Origin: Primula veris
Lineage: Eukaryota; Streptophyta; Magnoliopsida; Ericales; Primulaceae
Direction: 5' to 3'
DNA length: 64,000 nt
Assembly: GCA_963682055.1 (NCBI GenBank)
Contig: OY821743.1
Span: 16,279,566 to 16,343,565 of the forward strand
Position numbers and translations under genes: made by a program. Positions 19,895 to 34,000 of the stretch are shown here, piece by piece. The notes below the pieces were generated by a model, which did no database searches, had not been told where the DNA came from, and saw only the letters and a list, made by a program, of their open reading frames with translations. Within the stretch, counting starts at the first letter, position 1. The number at the start of each line of letters is the position of its first letter.

Positions 19895-22800
19895 TTGAAT
19901 TAATCTATTTTTCTCTTTATTCATTAATTGATCGGCTATTATTTAGTTCTTATCTTATTTTGTGTGCGATTGATTAGACATATTGATTCATGTCATCCGC
20001 ACACGCATTATGTGGGTCCGAGTTACTAATATATCATTTTATTATAATAAATTAAAACAATTTAAATGAATCTATAATTTTTTATTAATTAACATAATAA
20101 CTAATTTCATAAAAAATAAAAACTAATTATATTTTTTTTTTCTCTTTAACTATACAAAATTTATTATATCCTATATTTTTTTTCTAAATATTTGTATCAT
20201 TATCACAATTAATATCATTTTATTTTTCTTATATCTTATATTTTTTTTACTCTGCATTTGTATTATCATAACAATTTATAGCATCTCACATGCAACGCGT
20301 GAGTATCGTTTAGTATTATATATATATATACACATCGTGTTGGCTCTAATTACTAGTATATATATATATATATATTCACATTCTAATTTCAACTCTTTAT
20401 ATTAATAAGTTTTTAATGGCCATGATCGATCCATTTAATCAAATGACATAAACAGTATCTCTATCTTAATTTCCTTTTATTTTGAAGTCTATAGTAATTT
20501 AGTTAAACCACAAACTGAACTTATAAAAACGACACCCACTTTCAGACTGATACTAAAAAAACGATCTTGCACAATTAAAAAGATGACTTACAAAACCTTA
20601 TGAAAATAAATACATTTTAAATCAACCAAGTGTCATTCCTCAATTTCGCCTTATTTTGTGCGGAATGAGTATTACATATTTAAATTCGACATTGTTTTTA
20701 GAATTTAAAAAATAAACAATAATCATTTGGTACAAAATTTTAGGCTTAATTGTCAAATATTCGTGATTAAAATTTCCTATAATATTAGGTACTCATGTTT
20801 AATGTGGTTGTGCCCCTTTTTACTCATTGTATATTAATTAACTTTGTACTCAATAATGTTAAATTGACATGTACGTACCAATTCTTAAACAAAACATATA
20901 TTGTTCACTACAAAAATAAGTTCAATCAAGAACGGCCAAATCTATCAGAAATCCGTCTTGAAATAACAAAATCCGTAAGTAAAATTAAAATCCGTCATAA
21001 ATCCGTCTGCGATAAGGGCGTCGAAGAATAAATCTGTCACAAAATTCGTCCCTGATTGAACCTTTTTTTTTAGTGTCCAAACAGGGTTTTCGATTTTTAG
21101 TCAGTAACTTTTTAATACTAAAACTAACGAGTAGTAGTAATAATTAAACACTCTACTTTACAAGAGAAACTTCTCAAAAATTGTTTTCATGATTCTATTG
21201 CCTATCTACGTAGCACGTATCGAAATGTTGATTAAAAAACGTAACCTAAAAAATATTTTGAATAAATATTTTATAAATAAAATAAAACGTTGATTAAAAA
21301 AACGTAACCAAAAAATAATTATGTATTATAAAAACGAAGGGGTGTCACGGTGACTCTCCTAAATGAGCCTCTTGGACGCCTATCTACTAAGATTTGAGAC
21401 AACTAACAGTTTCTCAAATCTAATATTACGGATCAGAATATATAAAAAAGTGTGCCGCCAAATAAATTTTTATACCAACATAAGATAACAACTAAATTTT
21501 GAGTCAAATTTAAATTCTCTCCTTATATTGATAAGTAATAGAGGCAATTTAATTTGAATTTTTCATTAATTAATTGCATATTTAAGCTACTATTACAATA
21601 TTTTATAAATAAATATTTTTGTCTATTTTCATAATCATATTACAATAAAGTTTAAACTAATAAATTTGTATTTGTAGTCAATTTTTCTATATATATCGTT
21701 TAAAATTTTTGGATCAATAGACAAGTCATCTAAATAATAATCTTAAGTTTTTTTGATTTTTTTTATATAGTTTATTATTATTGTATTAAAAAAAATGAAC
21801 ACCCCTACCAAGAATCGAATGCTGGTCGGCACTGAAGCAAGTGGTCAGAGACTCAGATGCATAACTGTTAACAAATATAGTTTTGTGATACTCATCTTCA
21901 TTTCCGATAGAAGAAGGATTTATACTTTTATAGCATTAAAGGATTTATAGTATTAATTATATTGGGAGACTAATAACACTTGTATATTGTTATTAGTTTT
22001 ACCATTCTAACAAGATACTTAATGACAAAATTAACTACAGTTTAAACTTTAAACAAACATTGTCCATAAGTGCTCTAGCTACAAAGTAAAAGCCATCTTT
22101 TTGTTTTTCAGGAGAATTGATTTACCTTTGACAGATACCCTTTTGTTTTTCTTATCTCCCAAATGCTCTTTTGTATTCTTTTTTTTTTTGACCTAATGAT
22201 TCACGTTCACCACTTTATTTAGTTTGTCACCTTTGCGTTTGAGACAATACATGCACTTTATCCGTGGATGAACTTTATCATAAATTTGAAATTCATTCTC
22301 ATCACCATGCATTAGGAAATTTACATATATGGTACACATAATTTAGAGCATAAGTCTAATTTTGCTTGGTATTTTTTAACCAAAACACTATCACCTAGTT
22401 ATAAATTTGAAAATGTAAGTAAATTTAATATTTGTTGCCAAGCCTTTGAATAACTTAGCATAAAATATTTGGATTATTCCTAAACAATGACGGACGTACA
22501 TTCTAAAGCACTAGTCAGAATATAATATGATTTTTCTTATATCCTTCGATAAAAAGCGAGTAAAATGCATTATAATGCTATGAAATAAGTGAGACAATAT
22601 AAATTATGATTTTATATTAATTGAAAATGGAAATAAAAGGGATAATTATACGAGGAAGGTGGAATATAAATCTCTCAATAAACTTATTGTATGTAATAGG
22701 CCATAAAAAATCAATGGACATGAAGAGTAAAGTGTACCACTAAAAAACACGTTTGCTCATCATTTAGAATTGTAATTTCATCATTTGGTATATATTGCCA

Positions 22801-23754
22801 TATTGAAGACTAGTAATAATATGATGAAAACAGTTGCATCATATAGATAGCAAAGTAAAAGTATTTGGAGCATAGCTTTTATTAAACCTTTAATAAAGAT
22901 AAATTTTAGATAGGAGGAGTCTTAACGAAGGGATAAAGTGTTTTGGGTCACACCATATATGTAAGTAAAGACATATTCTCAACGGAAATATATATTAGTC
23001 AAAGGTTACAAATTTAATTCTAATCTACATCCTCACTGCTCTTAAAGAAAGTTAAATATGCACACTTAGAGAATAATTGACCCCATTAAGATTTCATTAC
23101 TCTTGAATTTGTAATATGGAGTACACTTTTCTTATGTAAAACACCGTTGAGTTTCACTGTTACAAAAAAAAAAAAAAGAATACTTATGTATATTTTATGT
23201 GTATATAATAATATATGTATATTTGTAATATGTATGTATATGTGTGTATATATTAGTGGAACATAATAAAATATACAACAAAAACCTCTATCAATTAATA
23301 ATAGATAAATTAGTAGTAGTCTCTTCAATATAATAATTTATTTCGGTCCCAAATTGTTCAATGTATTGAATCAAGCATATTGATTAACTAATATATAAGG
23401 TAAGTTTTTTAAAAACACCTATATAAATATGTGGTACCATCAATATCTTAAATTAATAATTTTAAAAACTCACAAACATGATTTGGCCTTAACCACCGTT
23501 TCGTGCAGTCAAAGAAGTACACCAAAAACTTTGTTCCGATAAATATCTAATATCTAGTGACCACATATAATAAAAAATTTACTTCAATCAATCTCAGTAA
23601 TCTTGGTCTTTTCGATTTCTTTTAGCACCACCATAGGTATAACGTTGTAGTTTGATGTTATTATGACGAAGATTGTAATTTGACAACCAACTTTATTTTA
23701 TTTAAATTACATATATTTAAGATACAGTATAAACAAAATCCTAAAGTATGAGCG
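19895..23754. other. Intergenic between the MULE and XTH
   Basis: No gene could be supported. GC-rich stem-like words with a nearby CTAA or TTAGT (CCGCACACGCATTATGTGGG at about 19,998-20,036; CTCACATGCAACGCGTGAG at about 20,285-20,318) look like decayed Helitron 3-prime ends. A CACTA MITE is listed separately. The remainder is AT-rich with no recognisable element. Confidence 0.5.
20906..21075. mobile_element. CACTA-type MITE, 170 bp
   Basis: The left end CACTACAAAAATAAGTTCAA and the inverted right end TTGAACCTTTTTTTTTAGTG pair. The interior repeats ATCCGTC words, as in CACTA subterminal regions. A 3-bp target duplication is not clean (TTC versus TCC). It is non-coding and non-autonomous. Confidence 0.7.
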
Positions 23755-24490
23755 GAAAAATTGGTTTAATAACCATAACTACCATACATTAACAAAATGG
23801 TAACCAAACTATATATTTTTTTCTAAATTGGGACCTCCGTCAATTTAATTAGACGGAAGTTAAGTTTAAATTACATTTCAGTCCTAGATTTTATAAAACA
23901 TATGAATTTTACCCGAAAAATTTATATTTTTTAATTTTTAAACCGGAAAAATATATATTTTTGAAAAAATTAACTTATTTTTTGAAAAAACTAACTTTTT
24001 TTTTTAAAAAAATTACTTTTTTTGAAAAAATTAACTTTAAAAAAACAAAATAAGTTGTTTTTTTTAAAAAGGAACTTTTTTAAAAAATATTTAACTTTTT
24101 TTATAAAAATATTTTTTTTAAAGTTAATATTTTTAAAAAAAGCAACTTTTTTTTAAAGTTTATTTTTTCAAAAAAAAAGTAAAAGTTAGTTTTTTCAAAA
24201 AAGTCATTTTTTTTAAAAGTTTATTTTTTCAAAAATAAGTTGATTTTTTCAAAAAATATATTTATTCGGGTTAAAAATGTAAAATTATAAATTTTTCGGG
24301 ATAAATTTATATGTTTTATAAAATTTGGGACTGAAATGTAATTTAAAATTAACTTGCGTCTAATTAAATTGACGGATGTCCTCAGTTTAAGAAAAAATAT
24401 ATAGTTTAGTGACTCAATTGTTAATGTCAATAGTTTGGTTAATATTTTATTAATGTATGATACTTGAAATAAGTAAACCAATTTTTTTTC
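23755..24490. mobile_element. Long-TIR non-autonomous element, 736 bp
   Basis: Arms of about 250 bp are inverted copies: the left GAAAAATTGGTTTAAT with CCGTCAATTTAATTAGACGG is matched by inverted copies on the right near 24,350-24,490. The core (23,960-24,240) alternates AAAAAATTAACTTTTTT-like words on both strands. It has the same style as the 47-kb and 35-kb elements. No target duplication was recognised. A 94-codon frame inside is compositional. The right end lies about 300 bp upstream of the XTH start. Confidence 0.65.
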
Positions 24491-24561
24491 GTGTATAATC
24501 TCCATACAACATACACGCTAACGTCCACAAATTTTATGACTTTTTTTATTTTAGCATTACT

Positions 24562-24569
24562 CTATAAAT
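24562..24569 (+). promoter_or_regulatory. Probable TATA box of XTH
   Basis: CTATAAAT lies about 225 bp before the XTH ATG, with a CA/TC-rich leader following. It is the best core-promoter match between the upstream element and the gene. Confidence 0.45.
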
Positions 24570-24787
24570 TTATTGCAACAACCAAAAATATGTATATACG
24601 TCTCTACATCTTCTCAGTGTCTCACCAATAAAATGAGCTCCCCCTTCATTCTTTCTCACTAGACAATATTAGCTCTCTAACACTCTATACATTGTCGTAT
24701 ATACCAAGTATTTTCATTTCTTTTTCTTCACAACAAATACCAACTATACGGTATATATCATCTAAAATTTAGTACTACACAACACAG

Positions 24788-27700
24788 ATGAATTCTCATC
24801 TGAGGTTGTTCATATTTTGCTTTGTTTTATATTTTGCAATCGCTTTTTCAAAAACAAATGTTACGGTAATCTCTTTCGACGAAGGTTATTCGCATCTCTT
24901 TGGAGATGACAATCTCTTGGTCCATGAAGATGGAAAATCAGCTCATCTCTATCTAAATGAAAGAACAGGTATTTTTTATTTTTTTATAAAATAAAATCTC
25001 ATTTTAAGAAGTTTTCTTTTTTTTCTTCAATTAAATCATTAATTTTTTTGGTGATGTTTTATATAAATTTCAGGTTCTGGTTTTATTTCACAAGATATTT
25101 ATCTACATGGCTTGTTCAGTGCTTCTATCAAGCTGCCTTCGGATTACACTGCTGGAGTAGTTGTTGCCTTCTATGTGAGATTTTATTTATTTATTATCAT
25201 TACTATTATTTTTATTATTGCTATTATTGTTGTTGTTTTTATTTTTATTATATGTATATTTATTTATATATGTACAAACAAACTTTATTTATCCGTACGT
25301 TTAGCTATAAAAAAGATAGTCTTGACTTTAGACGTTTGTGGTTCATGATAGAAAGAGAATTTTTGTTGCAACTCTTTGGCTTTGGTTAGTTGTTGTCTAC
25401 ACGGAAATGGGGGATCTTTTAGGACGAATATAAACTGGAGCTTTTTTCTCGATCTTGTTTAACCTGCTTATTTGCTAAATAAGCCCTTCTTAAACTTATG
25501 GGTGATAAGTAATAACCTTTTATGCTTTTCAACAAATTAGGGTGATTTACACTAATTGCCTCAATAGTCTACTAGTTAATTTTGATCAAGTGATTAACTT
25601 GGTTCCAAAATTCATCAACGTGATGGATTTTATCAAAGGTGGTTTTTTAGGTCTCGTACAAAGTAAATTATTTAAAAAATGATATCATGGTCATAGTAGG
25701 ATTTTTATTTGTTACAGAGATACTAATATGCTCCTAGTAAAGCCACATAAATATCTATTTCATAATATAGGAGTATTGAGTTTTTATTTCCTAATAGGGG
25801 GTCGAACGCTGAATTTTAAAGTTTTTATCAACATACATATTGGAAACCATGTGCGCTCTTAAGGTTTTTTTCGTTTGGTAGACCTAATTCGTATATTTGG
25901 TATTCTAGCATATTATTATTTTGATTTACAATTTAAAGGTATTATTTTGGAATAATGTTAATGAGCGAGATAGAGTCAATCAAACTCTCAACACACTAGT
26001 TTTTAATGTAAATTTAGAATTTCATTTTCATCCCGAAATTTAAGAGTATGCTATTCGGCCATATATTTAATATTTTTAATTAATATTTAAGTTTAGAGTA
26101 GTTTCAAATAGAATTTTATAATATTATATTTGAGTTTTATTTTGTTGAATCGTCAAATAAAATATATTAAAATCATTAAAATTTTAAATATTTTTAATTA
26201 ATATTTAAGTTTAGGGTAGTCTCAAATATGGTTCTATAATATTATATTTGAGTTTTTATTTTGTTGAATCGTCAAATAAAATATATTAAAATCATTAAAA
26301 TTTTAAATATTTTTAATTAATATTTAAATTTAAGATAGTCTCAACTAGGGTTACATAAATATTATATTTGGGGTTTTATTTTTGTTTTGTTTGAGTGTCA
26401 AAAGAATTCTAAAAATTACATAAAGGACTGTATGGTAATCAGTCTAGTTAAGCCAGTCTGATTCTATAGCATTACTGATTATTTTTTTTATTTGTTGTCA
26501 CACTTAAATGAACTAGTTTGTTGTTTTGAACAAGTAGATGTCAAATGGGGACATGTATGAGAAGAACCATGATGAGCTGGATTTTGAATTTTTGGGGAAT
26601 ATTAGAGGAAAAGAATGGAGAATACAAACCAATGTTTATGGAAATGGAAGCACAAATGTTGGAAGAGAAGAGAGATATGGCCTTTGGTTTGATCCCTCTG
26701 AAGATTATCATACATACACTATTCTCTGGACTCAAAACCAAATCATGTAAGGGACCCTTTTTATCCTTTATTGTGTGTCTTTTTTAAAGTTAAAACAGCT
26801 GTTTTCCTTTATTTTTTTTATACGTTTACACCTATTTTGCCAATTTCGTAGTGGTTTGGGGTGAGTTTGGTCACGTATCTAAAAACTGTTAGTCCTGTTT
26901 GTGTATGAAAATGAAAAGGGCACCCCTAGTTAGTGGGTTGATAAATGATACTTGGTCCCCAAAATTTGTTTCTAGAATAATTTTAATACGTGGTTGGTTT
27001 AAGTTGCTACAATTAATAATTTGTTCAAATAGAAGGTAACGGTTACAATTTACAAAATACTAACTTTCATTCTTTTGAATTCTAGACTAGTAAATGACTA
27101 AATGTAAAGCATATAAAATTGGGGACAGTAATATGTTCAGTAACAAACAGTGCAGTGAATCATTCATTAAAAAGATTACGATTTGTTCGTGCATAAGTTA
27201 AATAATTTTGAAAATATTCACTCGTCTTTGAAATTTGTAAAATTAAACTGGTACAAATTCCGAAACTTGAACAAAAGCCAAAAGAGTCAAAGAAAAATGT
27301 GATTTTAGTGGACTTTAGTTGCTTTCATTTTTATTTTATATTAACTACTTTACTAGTAGATTATTAAGTTGTTTCGGTTGGTTTCAATGTAGTTTATGGT
27401 GCTTTAGGATGAGACAAAGTCTCTATATGCCAGAGTATTTGTGCTGAAATCTGTGTTTTTTTTAATAATAGGTCGGTTCATTTATATATCAGATCTTACA
27501 TGTGCACCCTCTTTGAGATGCTTCACTCAAGCACGATATAGTATATATATATAGATTATAATAAATAATAATTAACCATACGCAATATAAAATAAGTAGG
27601 GTTGAAAGTCGGATTTATTTTATTTAATTTAAGTCACATGAATACACCTTTGATCGTGTAGTATTTTTGTCAATGGACCATAGTTCTTTGCATTAAATTT

Positions 27701-28795
27701 AGTTCAGGGTTTATTATATCTATTCAAATAATCAATATGATCATTGGATACCGTGTGTTTAATAAAAAAATATTTCCATCTCTTTTTCTTTTATTTTTTA
27801 TAGTTTATCTTGTATTCCTCTTTATCATAGTACTGTGTGTTAATCAATATGATCATTGGATAATTACTTTAACATTTCACCTCGTTTGTGACCCGACATT
27901 TCAAGGATCCTACGAGCGGACATATTAAATGGATGGAGGTGAGCCCAACATCGCTAGGGCCGTTCTGATATCATGTTAGAATCTATATAACTTACCATTA
28001 AAAGTCTTCGTAATGGTAAAGATGGATATATCTTTATAAACCATAGGATCGATTATTATACATACGAGTATAATTAGTCTAACAAGGCCAAAAGTTACTT
28101 TCTCAATTGTATTTATAATTATTTTAGCAAAACAAGAGTTTTTTTTGGTAAGTATGCTCCAAACACTCTAATAATGAGTTAGCTTTGTTAAATCCATCTT
28201 TTTTCAACCTCAAAACAAAGTTAAAAGCCGTAACAGGCATTGCGAACCATGATTTCTGATTTACGTGGTGATTAATGACTAATTTTGATTTTTCAGATTT
28301 TACATTGATAATATTCCAATAAGAGAAGTGAGGAGGACAGAATCGATGGGCGGGGACTTTCCAGCCAAGCCAATGTCTTTGTATGCGACGATATGGGATG
28401 GTTCAAGTTGGGCTACAAATGGTGGCCGATACAAAATAAATTACAAATACGCCCCTTTTATTGCTAAATTTTCCGATTTTATCCTTCATGGCTGTGCAGT
28501 GGACCCAATCGAAATCTCACCAAAATGCGACGACGCCCCTAACTCAGATTCTCTATCAACTACCATCACTCCTATACAAAAGGCTAAAATGAAGAATTTT
28601 AGGCGAAAGTATTTGCAATATTCATATTGCTACGACAAAGCAAGGTATAAAACACCTTTGCCCGAGTGTGTGATTGATTCTCGTGAAGCTGATAAGCTCC
28701 GTCGGTTTGATCCGGTCAGGTTTGGTGGGGTCCCCCACCGCCACCATGGCAAACGACACCACAAGAACCAACAAAGTGAGGCAACTGCAATTTGA
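24788..28795 (+). CDS. XTH: Xyloglucan endotransglucosylase/hydrolase, group III-like, 329 aa
   Basis: Four exons with GT-AG introns: 24,788-24,968, 25,074-25,174, 26,538-26,746 and 28,297-28,795. The protein is a GH16 enzyme that cuts and religates xyloglucan in the cell wall. Residues 1-21 are a hydrophobic secretion signal. The catalytic motif is [10 protein letters not shown] at 105-114, with the first Glu (107) as nucleophile and the later Glu (111) as acid/base. An N-glycosylation sequon, NGS, follows at 130-132. The C-terminal XET_C region has the usual Cys residues ([15 protein letters not shown]-like PLPECVID) and ends in a basic His/Lys-rich tail ([14 protein letters not shown]). 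That tail, with LFGDDNL near the N-terminus, recalls the XTH27/28 subgroup. No lesion is seen. A polyadenylation word, AATAAA, lies at 28,915. Confidence 0.93.
26067..26400. repeat. About 120-bp tandem repeat in XTH intron 2
   Basis: Nearly three direct copies of a unit starting ATTTTTAATTAATATTTAAG and running through TTGTTGAATCGTCAAATAAA. The third copy is partial. The copies differ by a few substitutions, so this is a local duplication rather than a known element. Confidence 0.85.
27880..28084 (-). mobile_element. Decayed TRIM retroelement copy in XTH intron 3
   Basis: On the minus strand this segment reads as LTR (27,974-28,084), primer-binding site (TGATATCAGAAC at about 27,962-27,973) and internal DNA with the word TTTCAAGGATCCTACGAGCGG. 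It matches the reverse complement of the TRIM at 32,417-32,750 throughout, with many substitutions. Only one LTR is visible. It is non-coding. Confidence 0.65.
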
Positions 28796-31029
28796 GGGGG
28801 AATATTGCAACTTTTGCGTTCCATGGGGTTAATTCTGTTTGATTATTGTTCTTTCGTTGTCATATTTTGCGTGAATTTTAGTTTTTTCATTTTTTTGTGA
28901 ATAATACAGGAGGGAATAAAGAGAAGGGTATAGATTTATTAAAGGTGACAATTTGTGTTTTTACATTTGGACATGATATCATGGGTCAATTTTGATTTTT
29001 GGTGATATATTTTCGCTTTGATTGTTGGGGTTATCCTTATGGCCCTAACAAATGTAGTACCATTATTGCTATATATGTTTTCTTCTGTGTGTTTGTTTAT
29101 CTGATTTTTTTTGGAAAGTTTGTTTATCTGACTTGTCTGGTCTATTGTTTTTTTTAATTGTTTTTTTGAAATGAGGTCTATTGTCTCGTTGTGTATGTTT
29201 TCATTATGAATAAGCTTGTAAAAGGGGATATGTCAAAAGATTTGGGTATGGTGTCCCTAAAAGTCAGTTGGGGTCATAGTATTTGGTCATATTTTTGTAA
29301 GGGACAATTTGTCAAAAGAGTAAGTGGAATCTTAACCTGTATGATTGTGACAAAAGAGGCAAGTGGGGGCATTGCTATAATCATACAACGTGCTTTCAAA
29401 GTTCCAAAATAGAGGGTTATGTACTTATGTTAGGTCTAAATGGCTATACAACTAGTGCACCCAACTCTTGAGCGTCTATTTTGATTGTTTATAACGATAC
29501 AAATATTAATGTCCCTGGTTCAACATTGTGTGAACCCTACACAAGACGTGTTTAGGTACGTTTTCCATGTCGATACCATTTCCGGTCTGGACTATAAATG
29601 ATCCAAACTATAAATAATAGGAGGGTAAGACTTGACATCAGGCCTTCCGGAACTAGCCCTATGAAACTACAGGGCAAAAGGGAATTATTGAAATTTCTAA
29701 AAGGTTGGTGGTTCTAAATTTGCAAAGTTAGTATTCATAGTCCCAATATCATTAAGGGTTGTAATCCCGGTTCTAACTCACAATATCGGGACTATAAGCC
29801 TTGCATCCAAACAGGGAATAAGATTATCTATATTGATTGCATGCAAGATTACTAATATGATTTTGATCGATACATCTGCCGGGAGACTAAAGAGTATTAA
29901 TCCATTTTCTATAGTTATTCTACACAAGTGTACTAGCACCATTCATATTAATTGTGTATAGAGATACTAAATGCTAATACACGGATACATTTCGTCAATC
30001 AATCTTGTTGCAAAAATGTGCGTAATGAAGATGGACAACCATTACATAAGTTTGATCGTGTACAAAGGTACTGATAGCACTGTTAAATTTCGGCCGTTTA
30101 TCTTGACTGTGTATAGAGGTCTGAATGCTACATGTTGATATGTCTCGGTGAACTACATTTGCAAAAAAAACATGTAATGAAAATGGACAACCTACATAAA
30201 TTCGATTGTAAAACAAGGAACTAAATACTAACATGGTTGACACATCTTAGCAATCTGTATCTAGATGATGTGACCTCCAAAAAAAATCTATATCTGGATG
30301 GTAGTGAGCAGAGAAGTACAAAATGAAGATGGACAACCCAACCATAAACAATCAGGAAGCCAAAGAGAAGAAACTTGAGACCCTAGAAAAGGAGGCAATC
30401 AATACTTTAAGTTGGAGAACAGTGCCACAGTAAATGAAGTGGTGACATTGTGTAAATGAAGGGGTGATACCGTGACAATACTATTCACAATGTTATCAAT
30501 TACACTTCGACGGGGGTAAGCGGGGGGCATCCCCCTTGCCAAAGTAAGCCTTTTTTCTCTACCATTAACAAATGTTTTTGGAACTATTTCAGAAATAAGT
30601 TTTTTCTTAAAATAAGTAAAACACATGCATGACGAACTTAACACCTATAACAGGAAGATCGCTATTCCAAAGAAACTTATGAACTCAACAGACAACAGTA
30701 CAGAACCTTCATGCAACAAAAACAAAATTACTACTAGCAATATAGCAATCAACTTCTTTTTAGTTTAACAAGCTGGCAATCAATCTCTTTTGTTGAATTG
30801 TTATCAAAAAATGAATCAACAAAAGCTTTCCTTACCAAGAAGTATTTGCACGAGCTAGTTCTCGGGAAATACGTCTTCTAACGGTATAATTTAATTATAA
30901 AAAATGAACAGACGTAATAGCTGCCTGGGCTAACTTTTGGGAGGATATATATATCAAATCTCCTAAACTGATGAACAATGTAAAAAGATGAGATGGCAAC
31001 AGCAAGATGTAGTTAGGACACCCAACGCC
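28796..31029. other. Intergenic between convergent XTH and ASB genes
   Basis: This holds the 3-prime ends of both genes (AATAAA at 28,915 for XTH). No further gene, repeat or element terminus was recognised. Open frames at 29,191, 29,995 and 30,399 have no recognisable domains. Confidence 0.55.
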
Positions 31030-34000
31030 TTATCTTTGTGTTTCTGTTTCCACCTTTTCAATCAGTTTAATGAAATTCTTGACTATACCCCGGCCTTCGC
31101 TGGTTATTATGCTCTCGGGATGGAACTGCACACCCTGCCAGCAAAACAAAAATGATTTTTTTTACTAAGATTACAAATAAATACACGAGACAGAGAACAT
31201 AACGTCTGCAATATTAAAAAAAAGATTTTTACAAATTTGATGTTCCAATATTTTGTTAGAAAGTGGAACGACTGTACAAACATTACATTTTTTATGCATT
31301 TCATGTGCAATAGGTTATACGTGGTATATCATTACATTTACCAAGTGATAAGACTTATTGATAACTTAACCCCTAGCAAAAGATTTCCCGGTTTGGTATC
31401 AACAGAGGGAAAATAAGAAGAGGTAGGCAACTGTGTACTAGAATATAGAAGAGCGTACAATAAATATGGTCAGCTCGTAATTCACCTTTCAGCCAAATAT
31501 AGGACAATAAAGAATACAACTGAATATTATAATATATAAACCCAGTCAGCTATAGGAGTTCCACATTTTTTTTCTTAAATCTATGATCTTATACAGATAA
31601 ACTTGATCGTGGCCCAGCCTTTCTATACAAAATAATCTTTACCCATTAATCGGCTCCTAACCAACTATAAGCAAGCCAACTTCTTCAACTAAACAAAAAT
31701 TTGACAAAAAATTAGATCTTTTATTGCAACTCTGTCTGCCTGGTCAATGACATGTATCTTTCTAAAGACTAAAAGTTAAATGACCTTCGTGCGAACAAAT
31801 AACACACTCATATTTTCATCTCTTTACTACCCATAGCATTACCTTCAATTATTAATTTATTATATCTCTGAAGAACTCTCCTCAAAATTTTCCTTTTAAA
31901 AAAAAAGAAATAAAATGGGATAGTCAAGCTCTCCACAATTGATGCTACCTCTACAAATTCAGGTAAACTCTTATTTCAGATCCTTCTCTTCTCTAGCTAC
32001 CTTGATTTTATTAAAAGTAATCTCTTGTAAATCCCAAAATTCATAACCATGCTAGCAGTTATCCTACATTGTTTCATTTTATCCTTCATGGTATAATGTA
32101 AGAAAGAGAGCATATTTCTCCACATAATTGAACTTCTATTTCATTATGGGGAGCGTTCAAGGGACACTTTTGTAGACACTTTTATGCAAAAACGCTCCAA
32201 ATCAATATTTGATTCATGCAAATCTCCACGGTTTCACGATGGGAAGACAAATATGCATCTTGTTTTTTTTTTCGAGATGTATAATTGCATGTATTGAATT
32301 TTTAAATTTTACCTTAATTTCCAAAACATGCAATTAAACATTTCGAAAAAAAAAAACAAGACGCATATTTGTCTTCCCGTCTTGAAACCGTGGAGATTTG
32401 CATTAATCAAATCTTGTGTTAGAGTTTATATTATCCCGCATCGATGTAATATCGATAAGCTTGTGGTTTATAAAGAGTTACCCATCCTTACCATTAAGAG
32501 GCCTTTTAATGGTAAGGTATATGAGCTCTAATATGGTATCAGAGCGGGCCATCGATGTTGGGCATCACCTCCACCCGTTCATTATATCCGCTCGTTGGAC
32601 CCTTGAAATTTCGGGCAACGAGCGAGAGGGAGTGTTAGAGTTTATATCATCCCACATCGAAGTAATATCGATTAAGTCCGTGGTTTATAAAGAGTTACCC
32701 ATCCTTACAATTACGAGGCCTTTTAATGGTAAGCTATATGGGCTCTAATAGATTTGGAGCGTTTTTGCATAAAAGTGTCTACAAAAGTGTCACTTGAACG
32801 CTCCCCTTTCATTATATAGGGATAATTTGTGCTTTTGGTATCTCAACCATTAACGTTAACTACTGGGTCATGTATATTCTAGTTTATTGTATTGCGTTAG
32901 CATTCAATATATTTTCTTTACTTCCAACTCAATTTAAAATACCATTATTCTAAAACAAAGGCTCTCCAAACGTCGACTTATAAACACGATAAAAGCAAGA
33001 CACAAGGGTGAGAATAACATAGAAGAATAACTGTTATAGAATTAGTTCCTTTTGATTCCAAAGCTTCCACATCCTAAACCCTTTGGACATCCTTAAGCAT
33101 AAATATCACTTACCTAAATACCTATATTAGTAACTACATTAGTAATAACTGAGTCAGAAATACTTGGCATTAAATAACTTTAACAAGCATTAAACCCAAG
33201 AGAGTTAGAAAATAAATGACTCTAAAGTTGTTTTGAAAGGAAAACAAGCAAGTCTTGCTTAAGCCTTATTTAAGGATGAACCTACAGGAATAAACATGAA
33301 GTGCATATAAAATAAATTTTACCACTATATGCTTATATGTTTTGTGCCGAGCAGCCATTACAAGTCCATCCTCTGTCCAAGCAGTAATCTCAAGTGCATC
33401 ATGAGGAAAACTCTCTTTCTCAATCACAAGACTGTGGTATCTTCCAGCAGTGAATGGACTGCAACAAATAGAAATTACCATATTTTTATTTGTTTTTTCA
33501 AACTACAACTAGCTTTTTGGCCATAAAAAGAATGTTGGTGGCTATACCAACATATATTGTTTTTTGTGCAAAAACAGAAAAAGGCTGAGAACTGACTTCT
33601 TCTAAAAGTTACTCAGCAACAATAAAGATTGCTACAAGAAAAATAAAAATGAGCCATGGTACATGAAATCATCGAATAAAAGCAACAAACTTCAAAAGCA
33701 AACAATTCACTTACAAAAATAGAGAAACAAAACATAATTTATCTTGCTCATGAAACTTTTTTACTACTCCCTCCGTTCCTATTTAATTGTCCACTACGAA
33801 ACTACGTGCAATTTTGACCGGTCGAGAACCGGTATCAACATTGTCGGAATGAATTTTTTTTAAAGTTGATCATATAGTTCAAATGTTAAATTTTATTATT
33901 AGATTTTAAAAAAATTCATTTCGATAATTTTAATACAAGTTATAAGACGGTCAAAATTGCACGTAGTTTCGTAATGGACAATTAAATGAGAACGAAGGGA

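Noticed and set aside
32328..32748. Frames of 67 and 110 codons in ASB intron 6
   Set aside because: They run through the two TRIM LTRs and show the same peptide twice. The region is non-coding.
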